DNA of 57,755 nt from a virus. Below the pieces are notes generated by a model. It was not told where the DNA came from. It did not search any database and was given only the letters and a program-made list of their open reading frames with translations. Of the stretch, positions 1 to 8,598 are shown piece by piece. Every line of letters starts with the position of its first letter. Position 1 is the stretch's first letter. The stretch is from positions 1-57,755 of the IMG/VR virus record IMGVR_UViG_3300023115_000024. One strand, written 5' to 3'. The translations under genes and the position numbers were made by a program.

Positions 1-20
1 ATTGTTACAATTGATTACAA

Positions 21-185
21 TTACTCTGCTTTCCAGATAGTCCAAGCACCATACGCAATGGCACCGTAAGCTACTAGAGCAGCAATTGGCTTGAAGATAA
101 GGAACGCAATGCCTGCGCCTACTAGTACAGCACCGTCCATTGTTGTACGTTCTTTGAGTCTTGCATTAATCCATTTTTGAACCAT
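21..185 (-). CDS. small membrane protein
   Basis: A 54-residue protein of unknown function. The ATG at 185 follows a good Shine-Dalgarno AGAAGGAG. The first 17 residues are basic and polar; residues about 18-52 are almost entirely hydrophobic with alanine and glycine and probably form one or two membrane segments. An AATAAATA late-promoter-like box lies just upstream, in the short divergent gap shared with the rightward gene at 244. I do not recognise a family beyond small phage membrane proteins. Confidence 0.7.
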   Translation of the reverse strand: MVQKWINARLKERTTMDGAVLVGAGIAFLIFKPIAALVAYGAIAYGAWTIWKAE

Positions 186-243
186 TTCTGTTCTCCTTCT
201 GTAAAATATTTATTAAATAATAGTTCCTTAAGGAGGAAAAATT

Positions 244-558
244 ATGACTATTGAATTAGTAATTGGTGCTGTAATTGTTGCAGTCGTGGTTGCTTTCTTT
301 CTATTCAGGCAACCCGCCCAGGAAAATCCTGTAGTTGAAGCAGTTAATGCCGTTACCGCAGAACCTGAGCCCACAAAAGTAGAAACAGTTGTTGAAGTCG
401 ACGCAAAGACTGTTAAAGTTACTAAGGCGAGTTTGTCAAAACTAACCAAGCAAGGTTTGGAAGATTTTGCAAAAGCGAACTACGGTGTGGACATTGACAA
501 GCGTAAAAAGAAAGACGTGCTAGTTAAAGAAGTTCTAGCTATTTCTAAGAAGGCTTAA
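244..558 (+). CDS. membrane-anchored protein with SAP/HeH-like C-terminus
   Basis: This 104-residue protein is one of only two rightward genes. A strong ribosome site (TAAGGAGG) precedes the ATG. Residues 4-22 are one hydrophobic membrane helix, residues 25-58 an acidic, proline- and valine-rich linker. Residues 60-104 (LSKLTKQGLEDFAK, then KRKKKDVLVKEVL) resemble the short helix-extended-helix (SAP, LEM, Rho-N) fold that often binds nucleic acid. The fold call is by eye only. The 3' end overlaps the convergent gene at 545 by 14 bases. Confidence 0.75.
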   Translation: MTIELVIGAVIVAVVVAFFLFRQPAQENPVVEAVNAVTAEPEPTKVETVVEVDAKTVKVTKASLSKLTKQGLEDFAKANYGVDIDKRKKKDVLVKEVLAISKKA

Positions 559-832
559 TAAGGCCTTTCAACTGCTCAATAGCAGTCTCACAGCGAGTTA
601 GCTTTCTTTCTAAAACACTGATAGCTGCTCGCTGTTTTCTTGATTGTTCTTCCAACGAGCGTACATATTCTACAGTGGGAATTTCTTGCTGAGAACCATC
701 TTCTGACATCATAACAAACTTATCAACACCTTGTGCTTTCAGTCCGCCAGTTACTCTGTTAGGATTTTTGTTAGATGATGATTGGGTCTGGGCCGGTGAC
801 TTCCTGCCGTACATCTGATTCAAATAGCTCAT
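545..832 (-). CDS. coiled-coil protein, unknown function
   Basis: The 95-residue reading starts at the ATG at 832, which has GGAGG seven bases upstream; the open frame continues upstream without a ribosome site. The N-terminal third is polar (Ser, Gln, Asn). Residues about 55-90 (YVRSLEEQ, AISVLERKL, AIEQLKGLI) have heptad spacing and should form a coiled coil. It overlaps the 3' end of the UV endonuclease gene by 62 bases and has its own late-type promoter inside that gene. No family recognised. Confidence 0.7.
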   Translation of the reverse strand: MSYLNQMYGRKSPAQTQSSSNKNPNRVTGGLKAQGVDKFVMMSEDGSQQEIPTVEYVRSLEEQSRKQRAAISVLERKLTRCETAIEQLKGLIKPS

Positions 833-1865
833 TGTCGTCCTCCATACTGTATTTATATAGTGCAATACTTGCAAGATTTTTTGCCTTAGACTCGACCATA
901 ATGTCTGCATAAGGTAAAAACTCTAGTGCCCAGTCGTTAACAGCATCGTTCCACATAAAGTCTGAGTGAGCTCTTAGTTTTGCTTTTTTGTATCCTTGCT
1001 CAAGGAGCGTTTGGAAATCGGGTCGAACATCTCGTGGTAGGTGTCCGATATGCTCTTCCCTTGACACCGAATAGTGTATAACAGGACGTACACCACGCCA
1101 GCTGTCAATAATGCGATTAAAACGCTCATCAGTAGGTTCAATATATTCTCCTCCGCTATTACACCAATGATGATGTATATCTAGGACCAAAGCGAGATCG
1201 TCTGCAAGCTCAAGCGATGCGTCGATTCCCCATTTGTTTTCGTCGTTTTCGATTGTAATACAGTTTCGTGCCTCAGGCGTGAGGCGTTTAAGCGCGGCTT
1301 TAATACCGGCTGGACCTTGTCTACCTGAGATGTGGACGTTGCACTTGAAGTCTTGGAACTGTTTACCGTAGCCCATCCACCTCGCGACATTGATGTGATA
1401 CTCAAACTCATCTACTGATCTTTCGACGATTTCTGGACTATCTGAAGCAAGGACTGTAAATTGGCCTGGGTGCATTGAGAGCCTAACATCAAGTTCTCTG
1501 GCTCGTTCTCCAACTTTTGCGAATTCTTGTTCACAGTACGCAACCACATCAGGACGGCGCCAAAAATAACACCAAGTAGGCTCGGTATAAACAGGAAGTA
1601 CATCACTACCCAGTCTGACCATTCTAAGGCTAGGGGGAAGATTTCCAACATACTCTATAAGTCTCCCATAGGACGCTATGTTATGGACCATAATATCCCA
1701 CAAGCGTTCTTCAGCAACATCTACAGTTTGACGGTTAAGCCACTGCACTGTTGTTGCTCTAGTATTTAGCGGTCGTTGTATCTCTTCTAACAGCTTCTTT
1801 TTTTGTGTTTGGTCTGGATGCATGTACTTGCAAGCAAAACCAATACGCCCTTGTGTAGTTTTCAT
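771..1865 (-). CDS. uvdE: UV damage endonuclease (UVDE family)
   Basis: UVDE enzymes nick DNA 5' of UV photoproducts and other lesions, starting alternative excision repair. The protein is a TIM-barrel enzyme of about 364 residues. Visible signatures are RIGFACKYM at the N-terminus, RLSMHPGQF (metal-ligand His near residue 132), NVHISGRQG, TIENDENKWG (ligand Glu), LVLDIHHHWCNSGG (Asp and His ligands), HYSVSREEH and AHSDFMW, the order expected for the family. An in-frame ATG at 1898 exists, but the sigma70 promoter at 1904-1931 would put the transcript start on it, so the ATG at 1865 is preferred. The 3' end carries the next gene's late promoter. Useful to a virus of sunlit water. Confidence 0.92.
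   Translation of the reverse strand: MKTTQGRIGFACKYMHPDQTQKKKLLEEIQRPLNTRATTVQWLNRQTVDVAEERLWDIMVHNIASYGRLIEYVGNLPPSLRMVRLGSDVLPVYTEPTWCYFWRRPDVVAYCEQEFAKVGERARELDVRLSMHPGQFTVLASDSPEIVERSVDEFEYHINVARWMGYGKQFQDFKCNVHISGRQGPAGIKAALKRLTPEARNCITIENDENKWGIDASLELADDLALVLDIHHHWCNSGGEYIEPTDERFNRIIDSWRGVRPVIHYSVSREEHIGHLPRDVRPDFQTLLEQGYKKAKLRAHSDFMWNDAVNDWALEFLPYADIMVESKAKNLASIALYKYSMEDDNELFESDVRQEVTGPDPIII
850..857 (-). promoter_or_regulatory. late-type promoter TATAAATA
   Basis: A perfect TATAAATA (T4 late consensus) on the minus strand, embedded in the end of the UV endonuclease gene. The predicted start site (about 844) lies just before the GGAGG and ATG of the 545-832 gene, so it fits a short late message for that gene. 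Confidence 0.65.
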
Positions 1866-1903
1866 ATAATCACCACATGTAGTAAATTTTAAGTCCATAG
1901 TTT

Positions 1904-1931
1904 ATTATAACACCTTATTGCCAATTGTCAA
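1904..1931 (-). promoter_or_regulatory. sigma70-type promoter upstream of uvdE
   Basis: Minus strand TTGACA, 16-base spacer, TATAAT: both hexamers are perfect consensus. It overlaps the stop codon of the glycosyltransferase gene and points into uvdE. Confidence 0.8.
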
Positions 1932-2790
1932 TCACCCATTTATCTTTACAGTTATGTGGATTTGGATCTCCGTGGAATACTGCTATAGCAGTTTTCTCCT
2001 TTATAATAGGATCGCCATTGATGGCAAAATCTCGTTTGCCTCGTGGTTTTTTGTCAAATGCAGGTTTGCCCCGCATCTCCCACTTGTAACTTTGTATCCA
2101 CTCGTCGGGCCAATAGTTAAAATTTTGAGTAACACACACTCTAATCCAGTCCTGATCACCGTGATACCTTTTCATTATACTATCAGCGTTTGCTATAAAG
2201 TTTCTCCATACTTCTGAATGTTGTCCTGTGTTAATACGAAACACACTACTATTGAATTTGCTATAGTCTTTGATAGCATATCTGTTAAAGTCACGTATAA
2301 TATAAAATTGATTCGGATCGTGTGTAAAAAGATTATCTATGTTTCTAAAAATAATCATATCTAAATCTAAAAATAATATAGTGCCTTTAAGGGGTAGATT
2401 AGGATCAAAAAAGTAAGGTTTGAACCACCAACCGGATAATGCGTGTGAAGGTAGGGGTTCTATGCGTATGTTATCATCGATACCGTTTGAATCTTCTGTA
2501 AAGCAAACAAATTCATAATCTATAGTTAAATTACGCTTAACCATATTGTATAATTTGTTTACATAGTCAGCAGAATATTTGTCACCGTACTTAAGGCATA
2601 CTACATAATTTTTATGCGCAGGCCTATACACTCTAGTAGAAGGTGCTGCCTCTATATTTTGTACCTTAACGGGCTCAACACTTTTTTGCGGCAGAATTTC
2701 CACAGCGTCTACAGTTTTCTGCGCCTTCTCTATAGCCTTACGAGCTTTCCGCTGTTCTTTAGTTTCGCCTGGTATGTACTTCTTGGCCAA
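1915..2790 (-). CDS. GT-A fold glycosyltransferase-like protein
   Basis: A 291-residue protein that begins with TTG, with GAGGCG upstream overlapping the end of queD. After a charged, lysine-rich N-terminus of about 55 residues comes a GT-A-like domain: YVVCLKYGDKY at the start, a WWFKPYFF region, then ILFLDLDMIIF, where DLD is the likely metal and nucleotide-sugar binding DxD motif. This pattern fits family 8-like or capsular glycosyltransferases. In a phage it could glycosylate virion proteins, DNA or host surface sugars; the substrate cannot be told from sequence. Confidence 0.7.
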   Translation of the reverse strand: MAKKYIPGETKEQRKARKAIEKAQKTVDAVEILPQKSVEPVKVQNIEAAPSTRVYRPAHKNYVVCLKYGDKYSADYVNKLYNMVKRNLTIDYEFVCFTEDSNGIDDNIRIEPLPSHALSGWWFKPYFFDPNLPLKGTILFLDLDMIIFRNIDNLFTHDPNQFYIIRDFNRYAIKDYSKFNSSVFRINTGQHSEVWRNFIANADSIMKRYHGDQDWIRVCVTQNFNYWPDEWIQSYKWEMRGKPAFDKKPRGKRDFAINGDPIIKEKTAIAVFHGDPNPHNCKDKWVIDNWQ

Positions 2791-2792
2791 AA

Positions 2793-3242
2793 TTACGCCT
2801 CATAAATAGCTGAGTTTGCTCCATGTTCTGCACACTCTACCCGTACAACATAACAGCGATTTTCTGTTTTTTCTCTAATTAGTTTATCTGCAAAATTAAA
2901 TGCATGTTCCGCAAACTTCTCTGCACCTACACCATCAAAAACACGAACTTCTGCAAGTCCTTTATCTTGTAAATCAAACAAGTCCATCAGATGAGGATCT
3001 TTGTTGTCTGCACAAACTTTGTGATCAAACATATCTTCTAGCCAAGCTTTCAAAGGTTTTAGTCCTCCAAAGTCTACGGCCCAGTTTTTGTTGTCTAGAT
3101 GATCACAACCAAATGTAAACGTAAATGCTAGACTGTATCCGTGTAGCAAATGACAGTGTGAATGATCTGCGTTGGGTTGACGAAACACTGCTGATAAGCC
3201 AATGTTGTGTCCGTAATGTTTTGTTGAATAGTGTTTTGCCAT
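2793..3242 (-). CDS. queD: 6-carboxy-tetrahydropterin synthase (QueD)
   Basis: QueD/PTPS enzymes make 6-carboxytetrahydropterin from dihydroneopterin triphosphate, an early step to preQ0 and queuosine or to 7-deazaguanine DNA bases. The 149-residue protein has the family's length and the zinc/active-site stretch DHSHCHLLHGYS (residues about 27-38), with Cys before HLLHG, then WAVDFGGLK and FDHKV and a C-terminal VECAEHGANSA segment carrying the catalytic His/Glu. The ATG follows AGGAGATAATT. QueC, QueE and FolE are not in this window, so whether the product goes to tRNA or DNA is open. Confidence 0.9.
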   Translation of the reverse strand: MAKHYSTKHYGHNIGLSAVFRQPNADHSHCHLLHGYSLAFTFTFGCDHLDNKNWAVDFGGLKPLKAWLEDMFDHKVCADNKDPHLMDLFDLQDKGLAEVRVFDGVGAEKFAEHAFNFADKLIREKTENRCYVVRVECAEHGANSAIYEA

Positions 3243-3309
3243 AATTATCTCCTGTATAATATAGCGGCAGAATTAGAAGGGATGACGCCAAGTCCTGTTA
3301 TTAATATGT

Positions 3310-3338
3310 ATTATATTATATGTTTGTAAGGTTGTCAA
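3310..3338 (-). promoter_or_regulatory. sigma70-type promoter upstream of queD
   Basis: Minus strand TTGACA, 17-base spacer, TATAAT. The -35 element overlaps the last codons of the preceding gene; it drives queD and the glycosyltransferase. Confidence 0.8.
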
Positions 3339-3897
3339 CCTTTACATTAGACTTTTTCCATGCTTTAGGACATTGCCATCCTTGCAACTGATAGATTGTA
3401 AATTGTATTTTTGTGTAGTTCTCAAAGACTTTACCTATTTGATAAATCCAGTATCTAGGATCAACAGCACTTTTTTCACTTACAGAATAATTAGGTGTAT
3501 CTTTATATACGTTGTTTACTTTTCCATCTACTCCATACAAATCAAAACCTAACAACCCTACTTTGTTGTTTTTAGTAAGAGTAGCAGCTAATAGCACAGC
3601 ATACGGACCACTACCCCAGTGCTGTGGTAGATCGGGTCTTTCAAACCCTGCATACGGAAGACTAGGAACAATTCTTAATCTTTTGGCCTGAAATGCTGTG
3701 AAAAGATTTTCTCTTGTGTATACTAAACTGTTGTAGTTTGCGCCAGAGTCTAATGCCTCAGATATCATACGATTATCAACGCAAACCAAATGTTCTATGT
3801 CATAGTCTCTGTATATTGCATTACAGCCTACTTTTGACTGGTCAATAGAATCTATATCTATAGCCTTGCGGCTTTCCCCATTTCCTATTGCAATCAT
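3316..3897 (-). CDS. DUF115/MptE-like Rossmann protein (tentative)
   Basis: A 193-residue protein whose opening IGNGESRKAIDID and GCNAIYRDYDIEHLVCVDNRMI resembles DUF115 and MptE-like proteins, in which a glycine-rich IGNGxS loop is followed by a GxNA...D pattern. Members include archaeal 6-hydroxymethylpterin pyrophosphokinase and motility-associated sugar-transfer factors. The middle has VGLLGFDLYG. It sits directly upstream of queD, a pterin enzyme, which is suggestive but weak evidence. Its start overlaps the stop of the upstream membrane-protein gene by four bases. Confidence 0.5.
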   Translation of the reverse strand: MIAIGNGESRKAIDIDSIDQSKVGCNAIYRDYDIEHLVCVDNRMISEALDSGANYNSLVYTRENLFTAFQAKRLRIVPSLPYAGFERPDLPQHWGSGPYAVLLAATLTKNNKVGLLGFDLYGVDGKVNNVYKDTPNYSVSEKSAVDPRYWIYQIGKVFENYTKIQFTIYQLQGWQCPKAWKKSNVKVDNLTNI

Positions 3898-4196
3898 AGG
3901 CTTTCTTTTACTTCTTTTTTGATTTCTTTTAGATCTGAATCTACTTTTTCGATCTTATCTACAGTTTGTCCTAAAACCCCTGTAACTTTTGCTATAGTAT
4001 ACAAAGTCCACCACCACCAAACTACAGCAATCATAAACATAAATGAAGATAAAATTATGATAGCAATATCATAATATGTGTCCGTCCCTATAAAATTTAT
4101 AAGGAATAGTGTTACCAGAGCAGTAGGTGGCATTACAGTTGCGGCCCATGCCCACCATTTGATTTCTAACAGTGCCTTTTTGTGAAAATTTTTCAT
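3894..4196 (-). CDS. two-helix membrane protein
   Basis: This 100-residue protein has two clear membrane helices (about 12-36 and 45-68, the second rich in Trp: VVWWWWTLY). A charged C-terminal helix (KIEKVDSDLKEIKKEVKESL) could form a coiled coil. Length and topology would suit a holin, but nothing proves this and no lysis gene is adjacent; the cell-wall hydrolase is 28 kb away. Good ribosome site AAGGAGATAGGCT; an AATAAATA box lies upstream. Confidence 0.6.
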   Translation of the reverse strand: MKNFHKKALLEIKWWAWAATVMPPTALVTLFLINFIGTDTYYDIAIIILSSFMFMIAVVWWWWTLYTIAKVTGVLGQTVDKIEKVDSDLKEIKKEVKESL

Positions 4197-4250
4197 AGCC
4201 TATCTCCTTGCCTTTGCAAATTATTTATTAGTGCAATTCTAAGAATTAAG

Positions 4251-5114
4251 TTATGATTTTATTTGACCAAAAGGTTTCCATTCGCCTGGAGTACCTGATT
4301 GTACACAAATCCAACCTACATAACCTGTTGGTTTTGGATCTGTATTCCATACAATAGCACCTTTCTTATATGTGCCTGCATCAGGTGCATCTGTTCCAGA
4401 TGACATTTTTGTTTGTTGGAAACTTATTGGTCCTCTTACAGCAAGATCTACATCTTCAGGAACATTATTGACGTTGATTCCAAGTTTTGCTGTAACAGTA
4501 GTATCGTTGTGTAATACTGTATGACCGCTGGCGCTTATTGTGATTCTAGGTGAATTATCAGTTACAATAGATAAATTTGAATAACTGTAATTACCTAATT
4601 TAGTACCTTCTTCGTCAGAATCAATAACAAAGTCACTATCGTAAGAAACAATGTTTATTGTACCTTTCGGACTTTCTGTGCCAATACCGATGCTTTGACT
4701 ATCTGAATTGTAAAAGATAGTTTCATCTAAATTAAGATTACCTTGTGTTCTAAGATTTTGAAGCACACCAACTTTGACAAGATTAGATGTTCTAACGGTT
4801 TTACCAAGTTCTTCTGCAGAAAGAACAGGAACGTTCCCAATCATATATGATTGTTCTTGATCAATATCAATGCTTTCTGTTGACCAAAGACGATCAGGAT
4901 TTCCTCTGTAAATAAACTGTCTTGCACGGTTTTCAGCTGTCCAAACAAGGCCCTTGCCATAGATGCTTTGTTCATTTTCGCTGTTAAAATTAATTGATAC
5001 AAGACTCTGCATCCGAACATCGTTATTCGTAATTGCATCGTTTAAAATGTTTTTTAATGAGTCTGCAATATTTTCTACCGCAGCATCTAATTGTTTAGTG
5101 TCAATGTTCTTCAT
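4251..5114 (-). CDS. tail- or head-fibre-like structural protein
   Basis: A 287-residue protein read from the ATG at 5114; a TTG five codons earlier is possible. The N-terminus is helical (KQLDAAVENIADSLKNILND). The middle is beta-rich with many Asn/Ser/Thr (IGIGTESPKGTINI, a fibre-like motif). The C-terminus GAIVWNTDPKPTGYVGW ... GEWKPFG is typical of marine phage fibre and structural proteins. Inferred to be a virion adhesin or fibre component. The start has no Shine-Dalgarno; a GATAAATA box lies five bases before it. Confidence 0.6.
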   Translation of the reverse strand: MKNIDTKQLDAAVENIADSLKNILNDAITNNDVRMQSLVSINFNSENEQSIYGKGLVWTAENRARQFIYRGNPDRLWSTESIDIDQEQSYMIGNVPVLSAEELGKTVRTSNLVKVGVLQNLRTQGNLNLDETIFYNSDSQSIGIGTESPKGTINIVSYDSDFVIDSDEEGTKLGNYSYSNLSIVTDNSPRITISASGHTVLHNDTTVTAKLGINVNNVPEDVDLAVRGPISFQQTKMSSGTDAPDAGTYKKGAIVWNTDPKPTGYVGWICVQSGTPGEWKPFGQIKS

Positions 5115-5125
5115 ACAATTATTTA

Positions 5126-6388
5126 TCAAGAAACCTTGAGAAGCACTGTATCTAGATTAATTCTACCATTAAGTTTTGTGTCTGTAGTGTTTATATTATC
5201 TAAAAATTTACGTAATGCAACTTTTCCTGCTGCTTTGAACTCTTTCAATTGTTCATCAGGTTTGCGTAGTGTTTTTTGTAGGCTTAGATTTTCGTCAAAA
5301 CCTTGAATAGTTGTGCCTTTAACACTAAATCCTGTTCCTTCTCTGTTCATTCCTTTAGGATCAATATTGCTTGCTATATATTTGCCAAGTTTTCGTGTTT
5401 TAACATTAAATACCCATAACTCGTTAGCACCTATCAAGGAAGCAGGATCAACACTTGCTAGTGAGTACTTAGGATCAGCTTTACAGAACTTCAATTTTTC
5501 TACCTGCTTAGATGCTGAACGCACCTTAGGCTTGCGCGGCTTACGTGTAGCCTTTGCTTTTTCAATAATAAAATCTAATTCAGTCATTAAACTATCGATT
5601 GCTGTGCGGTATTTCTTGATATCTGCCTTTTTTAGATGTGCATAACCTTCTTTTAGTTGTTCCCACAAATCTGCTTCTTGTTCATCCATCTTTGCCAACT
5701 GTCCTTTTGTTGGCATGCGCTCAAGTTCATCAAAATCACTTAATGCAGTTTCGTAAAGTGTTTTCATTTTACGTGCATGAGCTTGGCTAGGCTGTTGTTT
5801 GGCAAAATGGCGTTGTATGTCAAACCCTTTTGGGTCAAAGGCACTAGGATCTTCTGTCCATTTGTCTAACCATTCATCTACATCTTCTAGCATATCGTAC
5901 GCTTGGTCACGTATACGTTCTTGTATAGACGGAACATACTTTTTCTTTGCAGGTTGTTCTTCCTCATTAACTTCTTCAACAACCTTTTCACCTTTAGCGA
6001 TACATTCTTCTGCCCACGTGTGTAGATAGTGCGAATGCGGTTTCATCTCTCCGCCTGTGCCAGGTAGTGATTCCCAATATTCCTTATATGCAGGGTTTAT
6101 ATCAGGACAACCATCTTGGAGTATTCTAGCATATGTACCAAAGTTAGGGCGAGGATTACCTTTTTTAGCAGCCGCAATTTGATCTTTTGTATAACCATTA
6201 TCTTTCATCCAACTAAAGAAATAAGGAATAAGATCCGCAGGCTTATATTCTTGGTAGTAAAAATCTACAGCAATTCTCTGTAATCTTCCAAAGGCATCTG
6301 GCGACAGTTTTTCCCAGCCATCAAAGCTAGGTCCTGCTAGTTTGCCGCCACGGCGCCGAGGTGCTGCTTTTACTTTTTTACGTGCCAT
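5126..6388 (-). CDS. conserved phage protein, possibly structural
   Basis: A 420-residue protein of unknown function. The N-terminus is very basic (ARKKVKAAPRRRGGK); residues 130-150 are acidic; a long helical, lysine-rich central region follows; the C-terminal third (KLKFCKADPKYSLASVDPASL, LWVFNVKTRKLGKYIA) looks globular and beta-rich. The ATG has TTAGGAG upstream. It heads a unit with the fibre-like gene and has its own sigma70-type promoter. No catalytic motif recognised. Confidence 0.7.
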   Translation of the reverse strand: MARKKVKAAPRRRGGKLAGPSFDGWEKLSPDAFGRLQRIAVDFYYQEYKPADLIPYFFSWMKDNGYTKDQIAAAKKGNPRPNFGTYARILQDGCPDINPAYKEYWESLPGTGGEMKPHSHYLHTWAEECIAKGEKVVEEVNEEEQPAKKKYVPSIQERIRDQAYDMLEDVDEWLDKWTEDPSAFDPKGFDIQRHFAKQQPSQAHARKMKTLYETALSDFDELERMPTKGQLAKMDEQEADLWEQLKEGYAHLKKADIKKYRTAIDSLMTELDFIIEKAKATRKPRKPKVRSASKQVEKLKFCKADPKYSLASVDPASLIGANELWVFNVKTRKLGKYIASNIDPKGMNREGTGFSVKGTTIQGFDENLSLQKTLRKPDEQLKEFKAAGKVALRKFLDNINTTDTKLNGRINLDTVLLKVS

Positions 6389-6416
6389 AAAGATACTCTC
6401 CTAACAATGTTTTGCT

Positions 6417-6445
6417 AGTATATATGTTTGTTTACAAAATGTCAA
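6417..6445 (-). promoter_or_regulatory. sigma70-type promoter
   Basis: Minus strand TTGACA, 17-base spacer, TATACT, overlapping the stop codon of the deaminase gene and directed into the 420-residue gene. Confidence 0.75.
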
Positions 6446-6839
6446 GTATTTTTTCTGAATCTTCTGTCCAGTATACTTTTGTAATACCGTAATTCTCGAT
6501 TACATTTGCACAGCCTTCACAAGGTTTAGCAAGCCCATGTACCCACGTCTTAGACCATGTATAAGGTCGTTTAACACGTACTATGTGTAGCTCGCACTGT
6601 TTGAGCTGCTCTGCTGTAATCAAGCGTAGTGCGCTTCGTATTGCGTCTACTTCAGCGTGTCTAAAACGCTGATCGTTACGATAACCTTGTGTAAGCATTA
6701 AAGGGTGTGTTTTAGGCTGGTTTACACCTGTTGCAATAAGATGTCGCTTGTACACAATACCAGCAGCCATAGGAACACGTTGTCCCCATCCTCCTGATTC
6801 AATCGCAAGACGAGTCAACATTTGCGTGATTCTAGACAT
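6432..6839 (-). CDS. cytidine/deoxycytidylate deaminase-family protein
   Basis: A zinc-dependent deaminase fold protein of 135 residues starting at an ATG that overlaps the upstream stop (TAATG). The zinc motif is complete: HAEVDAI (ligand His and catalytic Glu) and, about 45 residues later, PCEGC with two ligand Cys. The region between (IVRVKRPYTWSKTW) differs from T4 dCMP deaminase. It could feed dUMP/dTMP synthesis or act on free nucleosides or RNA; substrate unknown. The longer TTG start nine bases upstream is less likely. Confidence 0.85.
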   Translation of the reverse strand: MSRITQMLTRLAIESGGWGQRVPMAAGIVYKRHLIATGVNQPKTHPLMLTQGYRNDQRFRHAEVDAIRSALRLITAEQLKQCELHIVRVKRPYTWSKTWVHGLAKPCEGCANVIENYGITKVYWTEDSEKILDIL

Positions 6840-7255
6840 TAGTCCCAAAGACCTTCGTAGTATTTTCCAAATAGCTTAAAACCGTTTGAGATACGTTCTT
6901 GTTCTTTTTGCATTGCGTCTCTTTCTGTTGCTATATCGAAACGCATATATACTTCTTCTTTGGTAACTTTAGAATCAAATGCGTATATCATTTCGTCTAA
7001 CACCCAATCCCAACGCTTGTGCCAATTGTCGTCAGTGTCCCACTCATTCTCTTTGGCAGGAGCAGAAGTTGAACGTAGTTCTTCTGGTACATCTTCATCA
7101 TCTACACTAGGAGAACCGTGTTTTGTTTTTTGTAATTGCTGAAGCATAGGTAACACAATCATAGCAAGTGTATAATCCATACTCCAAGTGTCAAACGGCT
7201 CTATTTCAATCCGTTCTGCTCTGTTCTTTCTATATGGGCCAATTCTAACCTTCAC
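6839..7255 (-). CDS. conserved phage protein, unknown function
   Basis: A 138-residue protein with a GTG start. It is rich in Trp and acidic residues: DTWSMDYTLAMIVLPMLQQL near the N-terminus, a variable DDEDVPEE segment, and WHKRWDWVLDEMIYAF before the C-terminus. I recall similar proteins as common in T4-like marine phages, always uncharacterised. It ends in a one-base overlap with the deaminase gene, so the two are probably co-translated. Confidence 0.7.
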   Translation of the reverse strand: MKVRIGPYRKNRAERIEIEPFDTWSMDYTLAMIVLPMLQQLQKTKHGSPSVDDEDVPEELRSTSAPAKENEWDTDDNWHKRWDWVLDEMIYAFDSKVTKEEVYMRFDIATERDAMQKEQERISNGFKLFGKYYEGLWD

Positions 7256-7290
7256 GTTCTAAATCCCAGATACAGCGTGGGTTTTCATAC

Positions 7291-8598
7291 TTATAACTTT
7301 TCGTGTACCGCGAATCCTCTAAAGGTTTTAAATCGAGGAAACCGTAACGAATAAGTACCGTCTTGATTTTGTGTAATAGCATCTGCTCTTACCTCTACTA
7401 AATTTCCGATAATGCTGTTGCGACTATTCCAGAAATCATCACGATTAGCATCAGTGAAACCACTACCGACATTAACAGTAATTTGTCTGTCATCGTCGAC
7501 TCCTTCGCATACAAACGCCCCAAGGCGCCCTTCGTTGCGACCAGTACCTTCTTCAATTTCTTTTACCTCCAATGTCACTTCAATAAACGGCTTTGCTTTT
7601 AGCCAAGCGTGTGTACGCTTACATTCGTACGGTGCATCTGGATCTTTGATCATTACACCCTCGTATCCACCGTCTACAGCCGCTTTATTAAGCTCTGTAA
7701 AGCGTGTTTGTCCTTCAGGAGTGTCTAAGTCTACATCTTCCCAATCCAGTGCTTGTACGTGCTCTAAGACGTCTTTATTTTGCTCTACCCATACGCTAAC
7801 ATATTGACTTCTAACGTGTTGTGGTTTGTCCCATACACCTTGTTGAAAGTTTTCTAGAGGAACTATATCAAACAAATGTAGTACAGCATCATTTGCTTCT
7901 ACATTCTCTTTGCGATGCACTTGCTTCATAAGATCTTGGAAGTTAGCACTCATTACTTCGCCATCTAGAACAAGATCATACGGAACAGGTTTCTTAGCAA
8001 TTACTTGTTCAATCTCTGCAATGATGTGTCCAAAGTTGTGAAACTGTTTTCCGTTACGGCTAAACATTTCTACTTTGTTGCCTTGAATAACTGTAATAAC
8101 ACGAACACCATCTAGTTTAATTTCAATCTGCTTTTGACCTACCATTTTCTTTTCGTGCTTGGCTGAGTCGTGTGCAAGAGCGCAAGTGAACACAGGAACA
8201 GTACCTGGTGCTACTTTGTTTACAGTTTTTTCGCTTACACCACAACGTAGGTCTTTGATAAGTATTCTGCGGTACCAACCGTTCCATTGTTCAGTTGTAG
8301 CAACACTCATTGCTAGTTCAATAGCATCACGAGCGGCGTGTCCTGTTAGTTCGCGATTTTGTAGTTTTTCTGCAAGTTCTTTAAACACAGGCCACGCAAG
8401 TCCTTGTCCAGTTAGCACGTCTGAGCGTTCTGGTACTTGCTTTACACCAAATGTTACAAGCGGATCAAGTGCCATCGTAAGACCTTCAAAGAACTCTGGA
8501 AGTCCTTCGTCCATTGCTTCTAGCAATAGTGCTTCTTTAGCTAGACGACTATTGTCTGCTTCTAGTTTAGCGATAATATTTTGTGGTTGTGTTCTCAT
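7291..8598 (-). CDS. ATP-dependent DNA ligase (T4 gp30-like)
   Basis: Seals nicks in duplex DNA during replication and repair. The 435-residue protein has the ligase motifs in order: EIKLDGVR (motif I, AMP-accepting Lys near residue 157), FSRNGKQF (motif Ia/III), DLVLDGEVM, EGVMIKDPDAPYECKRTHAWLKAKP (motifs IV and V, broken across the listed span), and RFPRFKTFRGF near the end. The length is close to T4 DNA ligase. Its start overlaps the stop of the SWIM-domain gene by four bases, placing it in the operon headed by the phosphoesterase. Confidence 0.93.
   Translation of the reverse strand: MRTQPQNIIAKLEADNSRLAKEALLLEAMDEGLPEFFEGLTMALDPLVTFGVKQVPERSDVLTGQGLAWPVFKELAEKLQNRELTGHAARDAIELAMSVATTEQWNGWYRRILIKDLRCGVSEKTVNKVAPGTVPVFTCALAHDSAKHEKKMVGQKQIEIKLDGVRVITVIQGNKVEMFSRNGKQFHNFGHIIAEIEQVIAKKPVPYDLVLDGEVMSANFQDLMKQVHRKENVEANDAVLHLFDIVPLENFQQGVWDKPQHVRSQYVSVWVEQNKDVLEHVQALDWEDVDLDTPEGQTRFTELNKAAVDGGYEGVMIKDPDAPYECKRTHAWLKAKPFIEVTLEVKEIEEGTGRNEGRLGAFVCEGVDDDRQITVNVGSGFTDANRDDFWNSRNSIIGNLVEVRADAITQNQDGTYSLRFPRFKTFRGFAVHEKL

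Noticed and set aside
3243-3309. preQ1 or other riboswitch in the queD leader
   Set aside because: The leader is short and AT-rich with no pseudoknot-forming C-rich and A-rich elements that I could pair.
4251-5129. TTG start at 5129 for the fibre-like gene
   Set aside because: It overlaps the upstream stop without a ribosome site; the ATG at 5114 fits the TAAATA-spaced start pattern better, though the TTG is not excluded.
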